A stretch of DNA of 64,000 nucleotides from Colwellia psychrerythraea. Its GTDB lineage: Bacteria > Pseudomonadota > Gammaproteobacteria > Enterobacterales > Alteromonadaceae. A program made the translations under genes and the position numbers. Positions 55,887-64,000 of the stretch are shown piece by piece. The stretch covers positions 1 to 64,000 of the forward strand of contig NZ_JQEC01000057.1 in assembly GCF_000764185.1 (NCBI RefSeq), read 5' to 3'. The notes under the pieces are model-generated. The model saw nothing but the letters and a program-made list of their open reading frames with translations, did no database searches and was not told the DNA's origin. Each line of letters begins with the position of its first letter. Position 1 is the first letter of the stretch.

Positions 55887-56876
55887 CTACTTTCCGCGTC
55901 TAAAACCGCGTGAAGTGTTGGTGTTTGAGTTTCTAAAGCTTGAACTCTTACTCTTAGATTTACTGGCATAACTGCTCTTTTTCACACTATTGGTGCGAAA
56001 ACGGTTAGCACTGGTCTGTGCGGTTTTGCTCTGGCTGGATAAACTTGAAGAGCCGGCTCTATTTTTACTATAGGGACTAGTAAATTTCTGGCCACTACGA
56101 CTAAATGACTTTTTAGTCCGTGTATCTAGGGAACTTTGATTTTTTAGTTGCCTAGGTGAACTGTAGCGTGTTCTACCGTAATCATTGTAATAACTGTAAT
56201 TACGGCCTCTACCCCAATCATTATAATAAGTACGTCGACCAAATAAGTCGCCCATCATGGAGTACATGCCATACCAAGCCCAAAATGACATACCATTACT
56301 GCCTGTTTGCCAGTTACCATAATTGGGGTTGCCAATTAATTGTTCTCCGGTACCAAAATCTTGTGCTTTATTAGCGCGCTGACTTTGTGATTTAGATAAA
56401 GAATTAATGCGCGGCAATTGGCCATCTGACATATCCGCTAGCACATTAAGTGGATCGCTTAACGCATCGGAATAAAGTACCGGATCAGCTGCTTGGTAAA
56501 TATTTAGCAACTCATTATAAAGTGCTTGAGACGAGTCAAACATTTGCGGTTGATTCTTGGCGGTATTGACTCTATCGAGTAACGCTTTATACATAGGGCC
56601 ATCGATAGAAGCATCTTTTCGAAACTCATTAATCAATGGTGTTAAACTTGGCTTTTTGACTATGACTTTATCAGCATATTGATTGATTAAGTTAGCATTG
56701 CGAACTTGGCCATTACTTAAAGCATCACCCAATTGAGTAACTCTTTTTTTAGTGATAGGTAGTTGCTGCTCGATTTGCGCTTTCACGGGATCGCCACAGC
56801 CAAATAAACTAAGGCTGGTAATTATGATCAAGAGCAATAAAAAAGGTGTTTTTAGTAAGTGCATTTCTGCCATCAT
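55887..56876 (-). CDS. Predicted lipoprotein with Ser/Arg-rich low-complexity tail
   Basis: 329 residues. A lipoprotein signal (LIIITSLSLFGC) gives Cys27. The middle (about 30-180) is helical; then come WYGMYSMMGDLFGRR, a Tyr/Arg-rich stretch and about 90 residues rich in Ser, Arg, Lys and Asn, which would be disordered and strongly basic. Function not recognised. First gene of the minus-strand cluster leading to DUF350 and aminopropyltransferase. Start: GAGGAG touches the first ATG, so Met5 (56864) may be the real start. Confidence 0.7.
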   Translation of the reverse strand: MMAEMHLLKTPFLLLLIIITSLSLFGCGDPVKAQIEQQLPITKKRVTQLGDALSNGQVRNANLINQYADKVIVKKPSLTPLINEFRKDASIDGPMYKALLDRVNTAKNQPQMFDSSQALYNELLNIYQAADPVLYSDALSDPLNVLADMSDGQLPRINSLSKSQSQRANKAQDFGTGEQLIGNPNYGNWQTGSNGMSFWAWYGMYSMMGDLFGRRTYYNDWGRGRNYSYYNDYGRTRYSSPRQLKNQSSLDTRTKKSFSRSGQKFTSPYSKNRAGSSSLSSQSKTAQTSANRFRTNSVKKSSYASKSKSKSSSFRNSNTNTSRGFRRGK

Positions 56877-56959
56877 CTCCTCAAAAAATGCTATGTTATC
56901 GAAATAATTAATTAATATTAGCGACTAAGCATAGACAAGTGTCAATTAATACCATTAAT

Positions 56960-56972
56960 GACATATTATGTC
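56960..56972. promoter_or_regulatory. Palindrome copy 3, GACATATTATGTC
   Basis: Same 13-bp palindrome as copies 1 and 2, in the divergent region between the lipoprotein gene (minus) and glnE (plus), 84 bases before the former and 34 before the latter. Confidence 0.6.
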
Positions 56973-57005
56973 TATAGGTAACTTATGCTTATATAAGGAA
57001 TTCTT

Positions 57006-59864
57006 ATGACCTTAGCCTTTTCTCCACTCTTACAGCAACAACAAAAAACAAGTTGGCAATGCTTTGTTGAACAACATACCAATGCTTGTGGTGAATTATC
57101 CGAAGCGCAGTTAAATGCTTTTAAACAAGCGATAACCTTAAGTGATTTTATTCTAAATAGCGCCTTACAAGCGCCTGAACTTGTTATTGAGTTGTTCAAA
57201 ACACCTAGCGAAGAAATGGTACTAGATTATAATAGTCTTCTGCTTGATCAATTAGCTGATTGTGTTGACGAAGTTCAATTGCACCGAGTCCTTAGGCGAT
57301 TTCGTTTGCAGCAAATGGTCAAGATAGCACAAGATGATTTAGTATTTAATATAAGTTTAGATACTTCATTAGCTCGATTATCATCATTAGCAGACGAGCT
57401 TATATTAGCTAGCTTGTATTGGCTTACCAATTTTTGTCGACAAAAATGGGGAACTCCTACCGATAAACAAGGAGTGCCTCAGATCCTCTTAGTATATGGC
57501 ATGGGTAAACTAGGCGGTAATGAGTTAAACTTTTCTTCTGATATAGACCTTATTTTTACTTACCCTGAAAGTGGAGAAACCCAAGGGTGTCGACGAAGCA
57601 TCGATAATCAACAATTTTTTACTCGTTTAGCACAGAAACTTATTGCTTCTCTACACCAAGTTACTTGTGATGGCTTTGTCTATCGAGTAGACATGAGATT
57701 GCGTCCTTTTGGTGATAGTGGTCCATTGGTACTAACTTTTAACGCAATGGAAGATTATTACCAAGAACAAGGTCGAGATTGGGAACGTTACGCCATGTTG
57801 AAAGCACGCGTTATTGGTGATTCAATCTATCATCAACAACTTTCAAACATGCTAAGACCGTTTGTTTATCGCCGGTATATTGATTTTAGTGTGATTGATA
57901 GTTTGCGCCGTATGAAAATGATGATCGCTCAAGAAGTTCGTCGTAAGCAATTAATCAATAATATTAAATTGGGTGCAGGCGGCATTCGCGAAATTGAGTT
58001 TATTGTACAAGTTTTCCAGTTAATTAGGGGAGGGCGGGTAAAAGAACTACAACAGCGACGTCTGTTAACCGTTTTACCAAAACTGGTTGAGTCAGGCGAA
58101 ATTAAGGAAGAAAATAAACAAGTATTAGAAAACGCCTATCGTTTTTTACGTCGTGTTGAAAATATAATTCAAGCCTTGGATGACAAACAAACCCAAACCT
58201 TACCAGATGATGAACTGAACCAACAAAGGTTGTTAGCTGTCGTTGAAATTGATAATTGGCCTAGTTTTTTAGCTATCTTGGCCACACATATGGATGGCGT
58301 ACACCAAGAGTTTGACTTGTTAATTGGTATTGATAGCCCAAATCATCAAGCAGCAGATGAACACTGGATTACGTTATGGCATAGCCGCTGGAGTGATGAA
58401 GAGTCAATTTCTTGGTTAGATCAAGAAGGTCTTACTTGGCAAAGTGATAAAATTTGGCAAATAATAAAAGACTTTCGGGAGGATACCGGCAAGCGAAGTT
58501 TAGGAAATCGCGGCAGGCAGGTTTTAGATAAATTAATCCCGTTACTTTTATGCAGGTTACAAAAAAAAGTTGATGCCGAGCAGGTGTTAGCACGTGTATT
58601 AATAGTGTTTAGTAAAATAGTAACACGTACAGCTTATTTGGAATTACTCTTTGAAAATGAAGGAGCGCTGAAACAGCTTATTCATTTATGCCAAGCAAGT
58701 AGCTGGGTTACTGATTATATTGCCAAGTACCCGATACTACTTGATGAACTTATCGACCCAGAGTTATTGCATAACCCGCCTCAGCTTTCATCTTATGCAA
58801 TAGAATTACGTGAACGTATGTTGAGAGTTCCAGAGGAAGACCTTGAAGCACAAATGGAGTCTTTGCGACAGTTTAAGCAATCGCAACAATTACGTATAGC
58901 TGCGGCTGATATTGCAGATGTATTACCAGTTTCTAAAATTAGTGAACACCTAACAGCATTAGCAGAAGCTATTATAACAGAGGTAATCAACCTTGCTTGG
59001 CAACACGTGAGTGAACGTTTTGGTATACCAACTAGCTGCGTTGATGGCAGTAAGGAAAAAGGTTTTGGGGTTATTGCTTATGGTAAAACGGGTGGCGTAG
59101 AGCTAGGTTATAGCTCAGACCTTGATTTAGTTTTTGTTCATCAAAGTAGCCCTGAAGAAAATACCACAGGTCGAGCCGATGGTAGTAAATCTGTATCAGC
59201 AAGCCAGTTTTATATGAAGTTGGCTCAGCGAATCATGCATATATTTAATACCCGTATGAATAGCGGCATATTATATGAGCTAGATATGCGTTTAAGACCA
59301 TCAGGAAATTCGGGCTTGTTAGTCGTTCATTTAAATACTTTTGCACAATATCAACATCTAGATGCCTGGACATGGGAGCATCAAGCTTTAGTTAGAGCTA
59401 GAATGATTTTTGGTAATGAGAAACTTAAGCAAAAATTTATTGGCGTTAGGCAAGAGGTACTATCAAAACGAAGAGAATCCAGCGAACTCAAAAGTGACAT
59501 TATTAGTATGCGGGAAAAAATGCGTAAACATTTAGACAAATCAAATGAGTCGCACTTCGACATCAAGCAAGGTAAGGGCGGTTTAGTTGATATTGAATTC
59601 CTGGCGCAGCTTTTAGTACTTGGTCACGCAGAGCAGCATAGTGAATTGATGCTTGTTTGTGATAACTTAGGGATTTTTAAAATATTACTTAAACTCGGTT
59701 TATTGAAAAAATCAGAGCAACAGCAGTTGAGTAATATGTATCAAAAGTTAAGGGCTTTAGGTCATCAAGCGACCATGCAAAGTGCAGGGCAATTAATTCA
59801 TAGGAAAAATCTAACAGGGCAAGATTTCATTAGTAACATTTGGCAAAAATACCTAGTTGATTGA
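57006..59864 (+). CDS. glnE: Glutamine synthetase adenylyltransferase/deadenylase
   Basis: Bifunctional enzyme that adds or removes AMP on glutamine synthetase in response to PII and glutamine. 952 residues, the normal length. Two nucleotidyltransferase domains are plain: the N-terminal (deadenylase) one with GMGKLGGNELNFSSDIDL (165-182; Asp179, Asp181) and the C-terminal (adenylylase) one with AYGKTGGVELGYSSDLDL near 690. The C-terminal helix bundle ends QDFISNIWQKYL. ATG has AAGGA seven bases upstream. Confidence 0.97.
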   Translation: MTLAFSPLLQQQQKTSWQCFVEQHTNACGELSEAQLNAFKQAITLSDFILNSALQAPELVIELFKTPSEEMVLDYNSLLLDQLADCVDEVQLHRVLRRFRLQQMVKIAQDDLVFNISLDTSLARLSSLADELILASLYWLTNFCRQKWGTPTDKQGVPQILLVYGMGKLGGNELNFSSDIDLIFTYPESGETQGCRRSIDNQQFFTRLAQKLIASLHQVTCDGFVYRVDMRLRPFGDSGPLVLTFNAMEDYYQEQGRDWERYAMLKARVIGDSIYHQQLSNMLRPFVYRRYIDFSVIDSLRRMKMMIAQEVRRKQLINNIKLGAGGIREIEFIVQVFQLIRGGRVKELQQRRLLTVLPKLVESGEIKEENKQVLENAYRFLRRVENIIQALDDKQTQTLPDDELNQQRLLAVVEIDNWPSFLAILATHMDGVHQEFDLLIGIDSPNHQAADEHWITLWHSRWSDEESISWLDQEGLTWQSDKIWQIIKDFREDTGKRSLGNRGRQVLDKLIPLLLCRLQKKVDAEQVLARVLIVFSKIVTRTAYLELLFENEGALKQLIHLCQASSWVTDYIAKYPILLDELIDPELLHNPPQLSSYAIELRERMLRVPEEDLEAQMESLRQFKQSQQLRIAAADIADVLPVSKISEHLTALAEAIITEVINLAWQHVSERFGIPTSCVDGSKEKGFGVIAYGKTGGVELGYSSDLDLVFVHQSSPEENTTGRADGSKSVSASQFYMKLAQRIMHIFNTRMNSGILYELDMRLRPSGNSGLLVVHLNTFAQYQHLDAWTWEHQALVRARMIFGNEKLKQKFIGVRQEVLSKRRESSELKSDIISMREKMRKHLDKSNESHFDIKQGKGGLVDIEFLAQLLVLGHAEQHSELMLVCDNLGIFKILLKLGLLKKSEQQQLSNMYQKLRALGHQATMQSAGQLIHRKNLTGQDFISNIWQKYLVD

Positions 59865-59937
59865 TAAGTCCGACTTTTAAATTTAGTAGTAAAGTCGGTA
59901 ACTAAAACCGGTAACTAAAGTCGATAGGTAAATAAAA

Positions 59938-60636
59938 TTAATAAGTTTTTATACCAGAAAGTAAGATGCATTCCTCATCCAAAAATGGCTGGGGTGCACT
60001 TTCAATAATGACAATTGCACGTTGACGATAACAAAAGAAGATTGAAAGGCCTGACTCGAAGTGGCCTTCAACAGCTTTAGCCACTTGCAAGGCGGTTTTC
60101 AAAATGTTCTTTTCTATTCTAAAGGGATCTTTTACCACGTAATCACGGTTAAGCCACCAAATTAAATCGACACCATCTTGTTCTGAATACTCAGCCAGCT
60201 TTTGGTTTAAGGTTTCACCGCGCCTAAAGGGTCTAGACTCTACACTGCCTTGCCAATTCTTTTTATAAGGGCGTACAATCATTTCTCTCGCTTGTAATAA
60301 CTTAGTTAAATCACCTTTTGGCTGCGGAAGGTAAACAATATTATTACGAATTTTAGGGCCTTTACCATCCATATCGCCATGTAAATTTGCATAAAACTTG
60401 GATAAACCTATTGCAGCTGCATTAGTTGAGGCTCTACCTTGTTGATACTCATCCTTTTTACTTTTAGATGTCTGTGGAATAGTGTCTACAACGGTTGTCG
60501 TGCTAGTTATTGCACTCTTATCTACTTTGCCTAGTGAGCCATCTAGGGATAGCAAAAAGTCTTGGTTAGCAAAAAATGCCCAAGCCAGTGCGGTAAGAAA
60601 AAGTCCTAATACAATGTTACGCAGCCAAAAGTTCAT
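59938..60636 (-). CDS. TcpQ-domain inner-membrane protein
   Basis: 232 residues: a membrane helix at about 7-26, a Ser/Thr-rich linker, then a domain (about 120-200) with FRRGETLNQKLAEYSEQDGVDLIWWLNRDYVV, the toxin-coregulated pilus Q (TcpQ) C-terminal pattern, also likened to secretin pilotin or STN folds. The ending has Cys pairs (FFCYRQ, EECILL). Its role here, away from pilus genes, is unknown. Confidence 0.72.
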   Translation of the reverse strand: MNFWLRNIVLGLFLTALAWAFFANQDFLLSLDGSLGKVDKSAITSTTTVVDTIPQTSKSKKDEYQQGRASTNAAAIGLSKFYANLHGDMDGKGPKIRNNIVYLPQPKGDLTKLLQAREMIVRPYKKNWQGSVESRPFRRGETLNQKLAEYSEQDGVDLIWWLNRDYVVKDPFRIEKNILKTALQVAKAVEGHFESGLSIFFCYRQRAIVIIESAPQPFLDEECILLSGIKTY

Positions 60637-60744
60637 TGGATAATCAATACCTGTGTTTTCAATAATTTAATTATAGTGAATATTTGACTACTTTACGCAA
60701 AGAATAGTATTTATACAAATAACTGATAAAAACTGAGCAGTCAG

Positions 60745-61683
60745 TTATTTGTATAATGAAATATCTTCAGGGTTGGGTCTGGTTTTAAAGCGTCTGTGTA
60801 ACCACATATATTGCTCAGGTTTACGTAAAATAGCTTTTTCTAATTCTTGATTAACACGTGTAACGTCTGCAATATCATCCCCCGAAGGAAAATTCTCTAA
60901 TGGTGGCATTACTTCTAAACTATAACCACTCCCGTCTTCATTCCTTATTGGAATAATCATCATGGTTTCAACATTTTTTTGTCGAGCAAAGAGGAGAGTA
61001 CCCGTTGTACTTGCCGTTTTTTTTACTTTAAAAAAGGGCACAAAGACACTACGGTTTCTGCCATAATCTTGGTCAGGTAAGTAAATACATGCCTCACCAT
61101 TTTTGAGTGCTTTCATTAATCCTTTTACATCACGTTTACCTAACATGTATTTATTAGAACGACCTCTTCCTCGAAATTGGAAAAACTCCATCAATTGATT
61201 GTTATGAGGCCGGTAAAAAACGACCATAGGGTGACTATAGCCAACACCTCTAGCATTCATCTCAACACTTAAGTAATGCATGGCAAGTAATAAAATACCT
61301 TTACCTTCCTGTTGAGCTTTTTCGAGGTGCTCTAATCCCTTAATTGTAAATTTACGTTTTACCCGCCAGTCAGGCCACCACCAGCCCATACCAGTTTCAA
61401 AAAGTGCAATCCCGGTATTTTCGAAGTTTTTTTTAAGTAATATTTGTAATTCTTTTTCACTTTTATCAGGGAAACATAATTTCAAGTTTGTCAGCGCAAT
61501 ATGTTTACGTTTTGAAGCAAATTTGAATAGTAATCGACCTAATACTCGGCCCATAGCAAGCTGTAACTTGAATGGTAGCCATGAAATGGTGTAAAGAATA
61601 GAGACACCAAGCCAAGTTAACCAATATTTTGGTAAGAAAAATGATAGTTTGAAGTCTGGCTGTAATACTTTATTTTTGCTCAA
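60745..61683 (-). CDS. lpxL: Lipid A late acyltransferase (LpxL/LpxP family)
   Basis: 312 residues, inner membrane. The N-terminal helix (about 18-40) anchors it. The acyltransferase core shows the catalytic box AMHYLSVEMNARG (H-x4-E type), then HNNQLMEFFQFRGR, IYLPDQDYG and a late MWLHRRFKTRP, all as in LpxL/LpxP. It adds laurate or, in cold-adapted bacteria, palmitoleate to Kdo2-lipid IVA. Start: TTG at 61683 with a weak GAGA upstream; no ATG fits. Divergent from the next glycosyltransferase gene. Confidence 0.9.
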   Translation of the reverse strand: MSKNKVLQPDFKLSFFLPKYWLTWLGVSILYTISWLPFKLQLAMGRVLGRLLFKFASKRKHIALTNLKLCFPDKSEKELQILLKKNFENTGIALFETGMGWWWPDWRVKRKFTIKGLEHLEKAQQEGKGILLLAMHYLSVEMNARGVGYSHPMVVFYRPHNNQLMEFFQFRGRGRSNKYMLGKRDVKGLMKALKNGEACIYLPDQDYGRNRSVFVPFFKVKKTASTTGTLLFARQKNVETMMIIPIRNEDGSGYSLEVMPPLENFPSGDDIADVTRVNQELEKAILRKPEQYMWLHRRFKTRPNPEDISLYK

Positions 61684-61831
61684 TGTTTTGTCTCATTTAA
61701 CCTTATTTTAACTATGTGTGATTATACGCAAGTTAGTTTGCCTTGGGCAATGAAGTTATTTACCACATAAGCTGGTTTTTACAGTAGAATGGCGGCAATA
61801 AGCTAATAATTGGTATATTGAGATATTTTTA

Positions 61832-62926
61832 ATGGATGCAGTGGTTGACCAAGGAATAAGTAATAGCGAAATAGAGCTTATTCTTGGAAATTCAAAACGG
61901 AATTTCTCAGGGATCACCTCAACAATGTTGCAGGTGATGTCTTATCAAAAAGACATGATTCCGCTGCGAGTCATGGGCAAGAATAATTTAACCGAACCAA
62001 GCCTAGCTATTAGCTTTTGGCAAGTGGTTAAAATGTGCCAACACCCGTTAAAAAATGGTAAACTTCGTATATTTCATGCTCGTCGTGTTGATGAAATGAT
62101 TCAAGGTGTATTATTAAAATATCTTTTTAGAGCTAAAATTAAATTAGTTTTCAGCTCCGCCGCTCAACGTAAACGGGCGAAATTTACTTGCTGGTTAACA
62201 AGCCGTATGGATGCGGTTATTGCTATGTGTAATGCCTCAGCCAGTTATTTAGAAAACCCTCCTAATACCATCATATATCACGGTGTTAATACCAATACCT
62301 ATGCATCAAGCGTAGATAAGCAAAAAGCATGGCAATCCCTCGATTTATTATCGCCAGTTCAGGAAAAAGGTAAGCGCGGTATCGCCATCCTTGGGCGAGT
62401 GAGAAAACAAAAAGGCGTGCACCTTTTTGTGCAAAGTTGTATTGAGTTGCTAAAAGATTATCCTGATTATACCGCCGTTATTGTTGGTGGTATTGCTACT
62501 AAACATGAAAAATTCACTCAAGAGTTACGTGATAAAATTACCCAAGCTGGTTTGTCCCAGCGAATAGTTTTTGCTGGCGAACAAGATTTTGCCGATATTC
62601 CTAAAATCTTTAGCAGCTTATCACTTGTTGTCGCTTTAAGTGAAAATGAAGGTTTTGGTTTAACTGTACTTGAAGCAATGAGTAGTGGCGCAGCAGTACT
62701 TGCTAGCGAAGCTGGCGCATGGCCAGAAGTTATTCGTCAAGGGGTTGATGGTTATGTGGTACCGGTAAATGATTTAGCAGCAGTAAAAGAGAAAATGGCA
62801 CTATTACTCAGTGATGAGGATAAACTTACCAAAATGGGACTTGCCGGTCGTCAACGCGTTGAAGAGCACTACTCGGTGGAGAGGGAAGCAAAAGAGCTAA
62901 CCCATTTTCTAAAAACACTAGTGTAA
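61832..62926 (+). CDS. LPS-core-type glycosyltransferase, family 4
   Basis: 364 residues, GT-B fold. Visible: FSGITSTMLQVM in the N-terminal domain, IYHGVNTNTY, AILGRVRKQKGVHLFVQS and the EX7E block SENEGFGLTVLEAMSSG. It resembles mannosyltransferases of the LpcC type that act on the LPS inner core; the neighbour lpxL fits that role, but the sugar is unproved. GAGA lies eight bases before the ATG. Confidence 0.85.
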   Translation: MDAVVDQGISNSEIELILGNSKRNFSGITSTMLQVMSYQKDMIPLRVMGKNNLTEPSLAISFWQVVKMCQHPLKNGKLRIFHARRVDEMIQGVLLKYLFRAKIKLVFSSAAQRKRAKFTCWLTSRMDAVIAMCNASASYLENPPNTIIYHGVNTNTYASSVDKQKAWQSLDLLSPVQEKGKRGIAILGRVRKQKGVHLFVQSCIELLKDYPDYTAVIVGGIATKHEKFTQELRDKITQAGLSQRIVFAGEQDFADIPKIFSSLSLVVALSENEGFGLTVLEAMSSGAAVLASEAGAWPEVIRQGVDGYVVPVNDLAAVKEKMALLLSDEDKLTKMGLAGRQRVEEHYSVEREAKELTHFLKTLV

Positions 62927-63014
62927 TTCGATTATTGATTACTAGTAGACCCTAGGTATCGGATGTTATGTTCCCCCCCGCTTAAGCAACTTTAAGAATC
63001 AAAATTAATTTAAT

Positions 63015-63051
63015 AAAAAGCCCTAAGCAAGAGTATTGCTTAGGGCTTTTT
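63015..63051. terminator. Bidirectional terminator
   Basis: AAAAAGCCCTAAGCAA / TTGCTTAGGGCTTTTT, perfect 16-bp stem with a 5-nt loop, between the convergent glycosyltransferase and TolC-family genes. Confidence 0.9.
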
Positions 63052-63067
63052 AAATATTTTTTAGTCT

Positions 63068-64000
63068 TTACTTAACTACCATCAAGCCTGAGTTGATGGA
63101 ACTTATATCTTCATCAGTGATGGTACCAGCAGCGCGTTTTAATAATAAAACGTTTTGAATATAGGCATAACGTGTTGATGATAGATTACGTTTCGCGTTA
63201 TATAAATTACGTGTGCTGTCTAATACATCAACAATGGTACGAGTACCCACTTCAAAACCCGCTTCTGTAGCTTCAAGTGCTTTTTGTGCACTTAATACTG
63301 ACTGCTCAAATGCTTTAATGGCTGAAATGGCGGCAATAACTGTGTTATAGGCATTACGTGTAGTACGCACCACACTACGATGAGTTAATGATAAATCTTG
63401 GCTGGCTAATACGAAGCTATTTTGTGCTTTACGCACTGAACTTTGAATTGCCCCACCTGAGTAAATTGGCACATTTAACTGCACACCAAGTGAATAACCA
63501 TTAATACCAGGGGCATCTATTGTTGGATTTATGCCGCGGGTTGATTCATCATCTTTACCACTGTAGCTTGCACCAAAATCTAATGTTGGGTAATGGCCCG
63601 AACGCGCTATATTGATATTATCCTGTGCGATATCAATACCTACTTTAGCGGTAATTAAATCGAGATTTTTAGCTTCTGCAGTAACTTGCCACTCATCAGC
63701 ACTATTAGGTATAGGCGTGCTAGTGCTAAAACGTTGCGTATTTAATATGCTGACATTACTTGGATAAGTGTTGGTAATTACACGTAACTCTTCTTCAGCT
63801 TGATAAATCGCATTTTCAGCACGAATTTCTTCAGTAACAGCACTATCAAATTGAGCTTGAGCTTCATACACATCGGTTATCGCGGTTAAGCCAACTGAAA
63901 AGCGTTGTTTAGTTTGCTCAAGTTGACGAGCAATCGCATCTTTTTCTGCTGTAGCAAAAACGAGATCATCTTTTGTACTCAATAAATCAAAATAAGCTTG
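63068..64000 (-). CDS. tolC: TolC-family outer-membrane efflux protein, 5' end beyond the window
   Basis: The frame is open to the window edge, so the N terminus is missing; about 310 residues are seen of an expected 440-470. It shows the repeats of the TolC barrel and tunnel: QLEQTKQRFSVGLTAITDVYEAQAQFD in the first half and the matching ALEATEAGFEVGTRTIVDVLDSTRNLYNAKRNL in the second, with GASYSG and LNVPIYSGGA strands between. As the outer-membrane channel it serves type I secretion and drug efflux pumps. The real gene could be a paralogue, but similarity to TolC proper is strong. Confidence 0.9.
   Translation of the reverse strand, partial: QAYFDLLSTKDDLVFATAEKDAIARQLEQTKQRFSVGLTAITDVYEAQAQFDSAVTEEIRAENAIYQAEEELRVITNTYPSNVSILNTQRFSTSTPIPNSADEWQVTAEAKNLDLITAKVGIDIAQDNINIARSGHYPTLDFGASYSGKDDESTRGINPTIDAPGINGYSLGVQLNVPIYSGGAIQSSVRKAQNSFVLASQDLSLTHRSVVRTTRNAYNTVIAAISAIKAFEQSVLSAQKALEATEAGFEVGTRTIVDVLDSTRNLYNAKRNLSSTRYAYIQNVLLLKRAAGTITDEDISSINSGLMVVK

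Noticed and set aside
59869..59935. Repeats of CGGTAACTAAA after glnE
   Set aside because: Only two clear units, no T-run after the hairpin; likely ordinary intergenic sequence.

Overview
The window looks like chromosomal DNA of a marine, AT-rich gammaproteobacterium of the Alteromonadales, most likely Colwellia or a close relative. The basis is the gene repertoire (VF530-family protein, TIGR04211 SH3 protein, Wzi, GspA/GspB fusion, secreted PKD-containing metalloproteases), the low G+C and the intergenic style. I inferred this from reading only; no database was searched. No tRNA, rRNA, CRISPR array, complete insertion sequence or prophage was seen.

Layout. 1-5.4 kb: 3' part of selO, a LytS/LytR-type two-component pair and an exported amidohydrolase fused to a CIA30 domain. 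5.6-7.6 kb: a RecQ-type helicase. 7.8-15.7 kb: three co-oriented genes for exported proteins, namely a giant M43 metalloprotease with a dockerin, a small cohesin-like protein with a PEP-CTERM-like tail, and an M9 collagenase with a C-terminal dockerin and three pVHL-like beta repeats. This is the most striking locus in the window. 16-20.2 kb: a decayed zone with a TonB-dependent receptor pseudogene, a frameshifted membrane-protein gene and a truncated acetyltransferase, mixed with intact small genes. 20.3-28.9 kb: mostly accessory genes (TPR protein, lipoprotein, a G+C-richer methyltransferase, an orphan TIR protein, VF530 protein, AlkB-like dioxygenase).

29-38.2 kb: cca, a gspA-LysM-gspB fusion downstream of a perfect Fur-box-like palindrome, and the leuABCD operon with a recognisable leader peptide and attenuator. 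38.5-46.4 kb: surface polysaccharide genes (three glycosyltransferase genes plus wecB and wzi, and a further family 4 enzyme). 46.5-50.5 kb: SH3 protein, CYTH/CHAD triphosphatase-like protein, L,D-transpeptidase and an Lpp-like lipoprotein. 50.6-56.9 kb: an envelope-stress cluster related to E. coli yjfIJKL, combined with a membrane-embedded spermidine-synthase-like protein; a 13-bp palindrome occurs three times at its internal and outer promoter regions. 57-64 kb: glnE, a TcpQ-domain protein, an LpxL-type acyltransferase, an LPS-core-like glycosyltransferase and the 3' part of a TolC-family gene.

Working together: the protease locus suggests a surface-tethered proteolytic assembly, in which a cohesin anchor receives two dockerin-bearing enzymes for protein-rich marine detritus. 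The leu genes form a classical attenuated operon. The envelope genes (polysaccharide, lipid A, Lpp, L,D-transpeptidase, TolC, GspAB) are spread over several transcription units. The best candidate for an undescribed system is the cohesin/dockerin metalloprotease trio; the palindrome-marked yjf/spermidine cluster is second.
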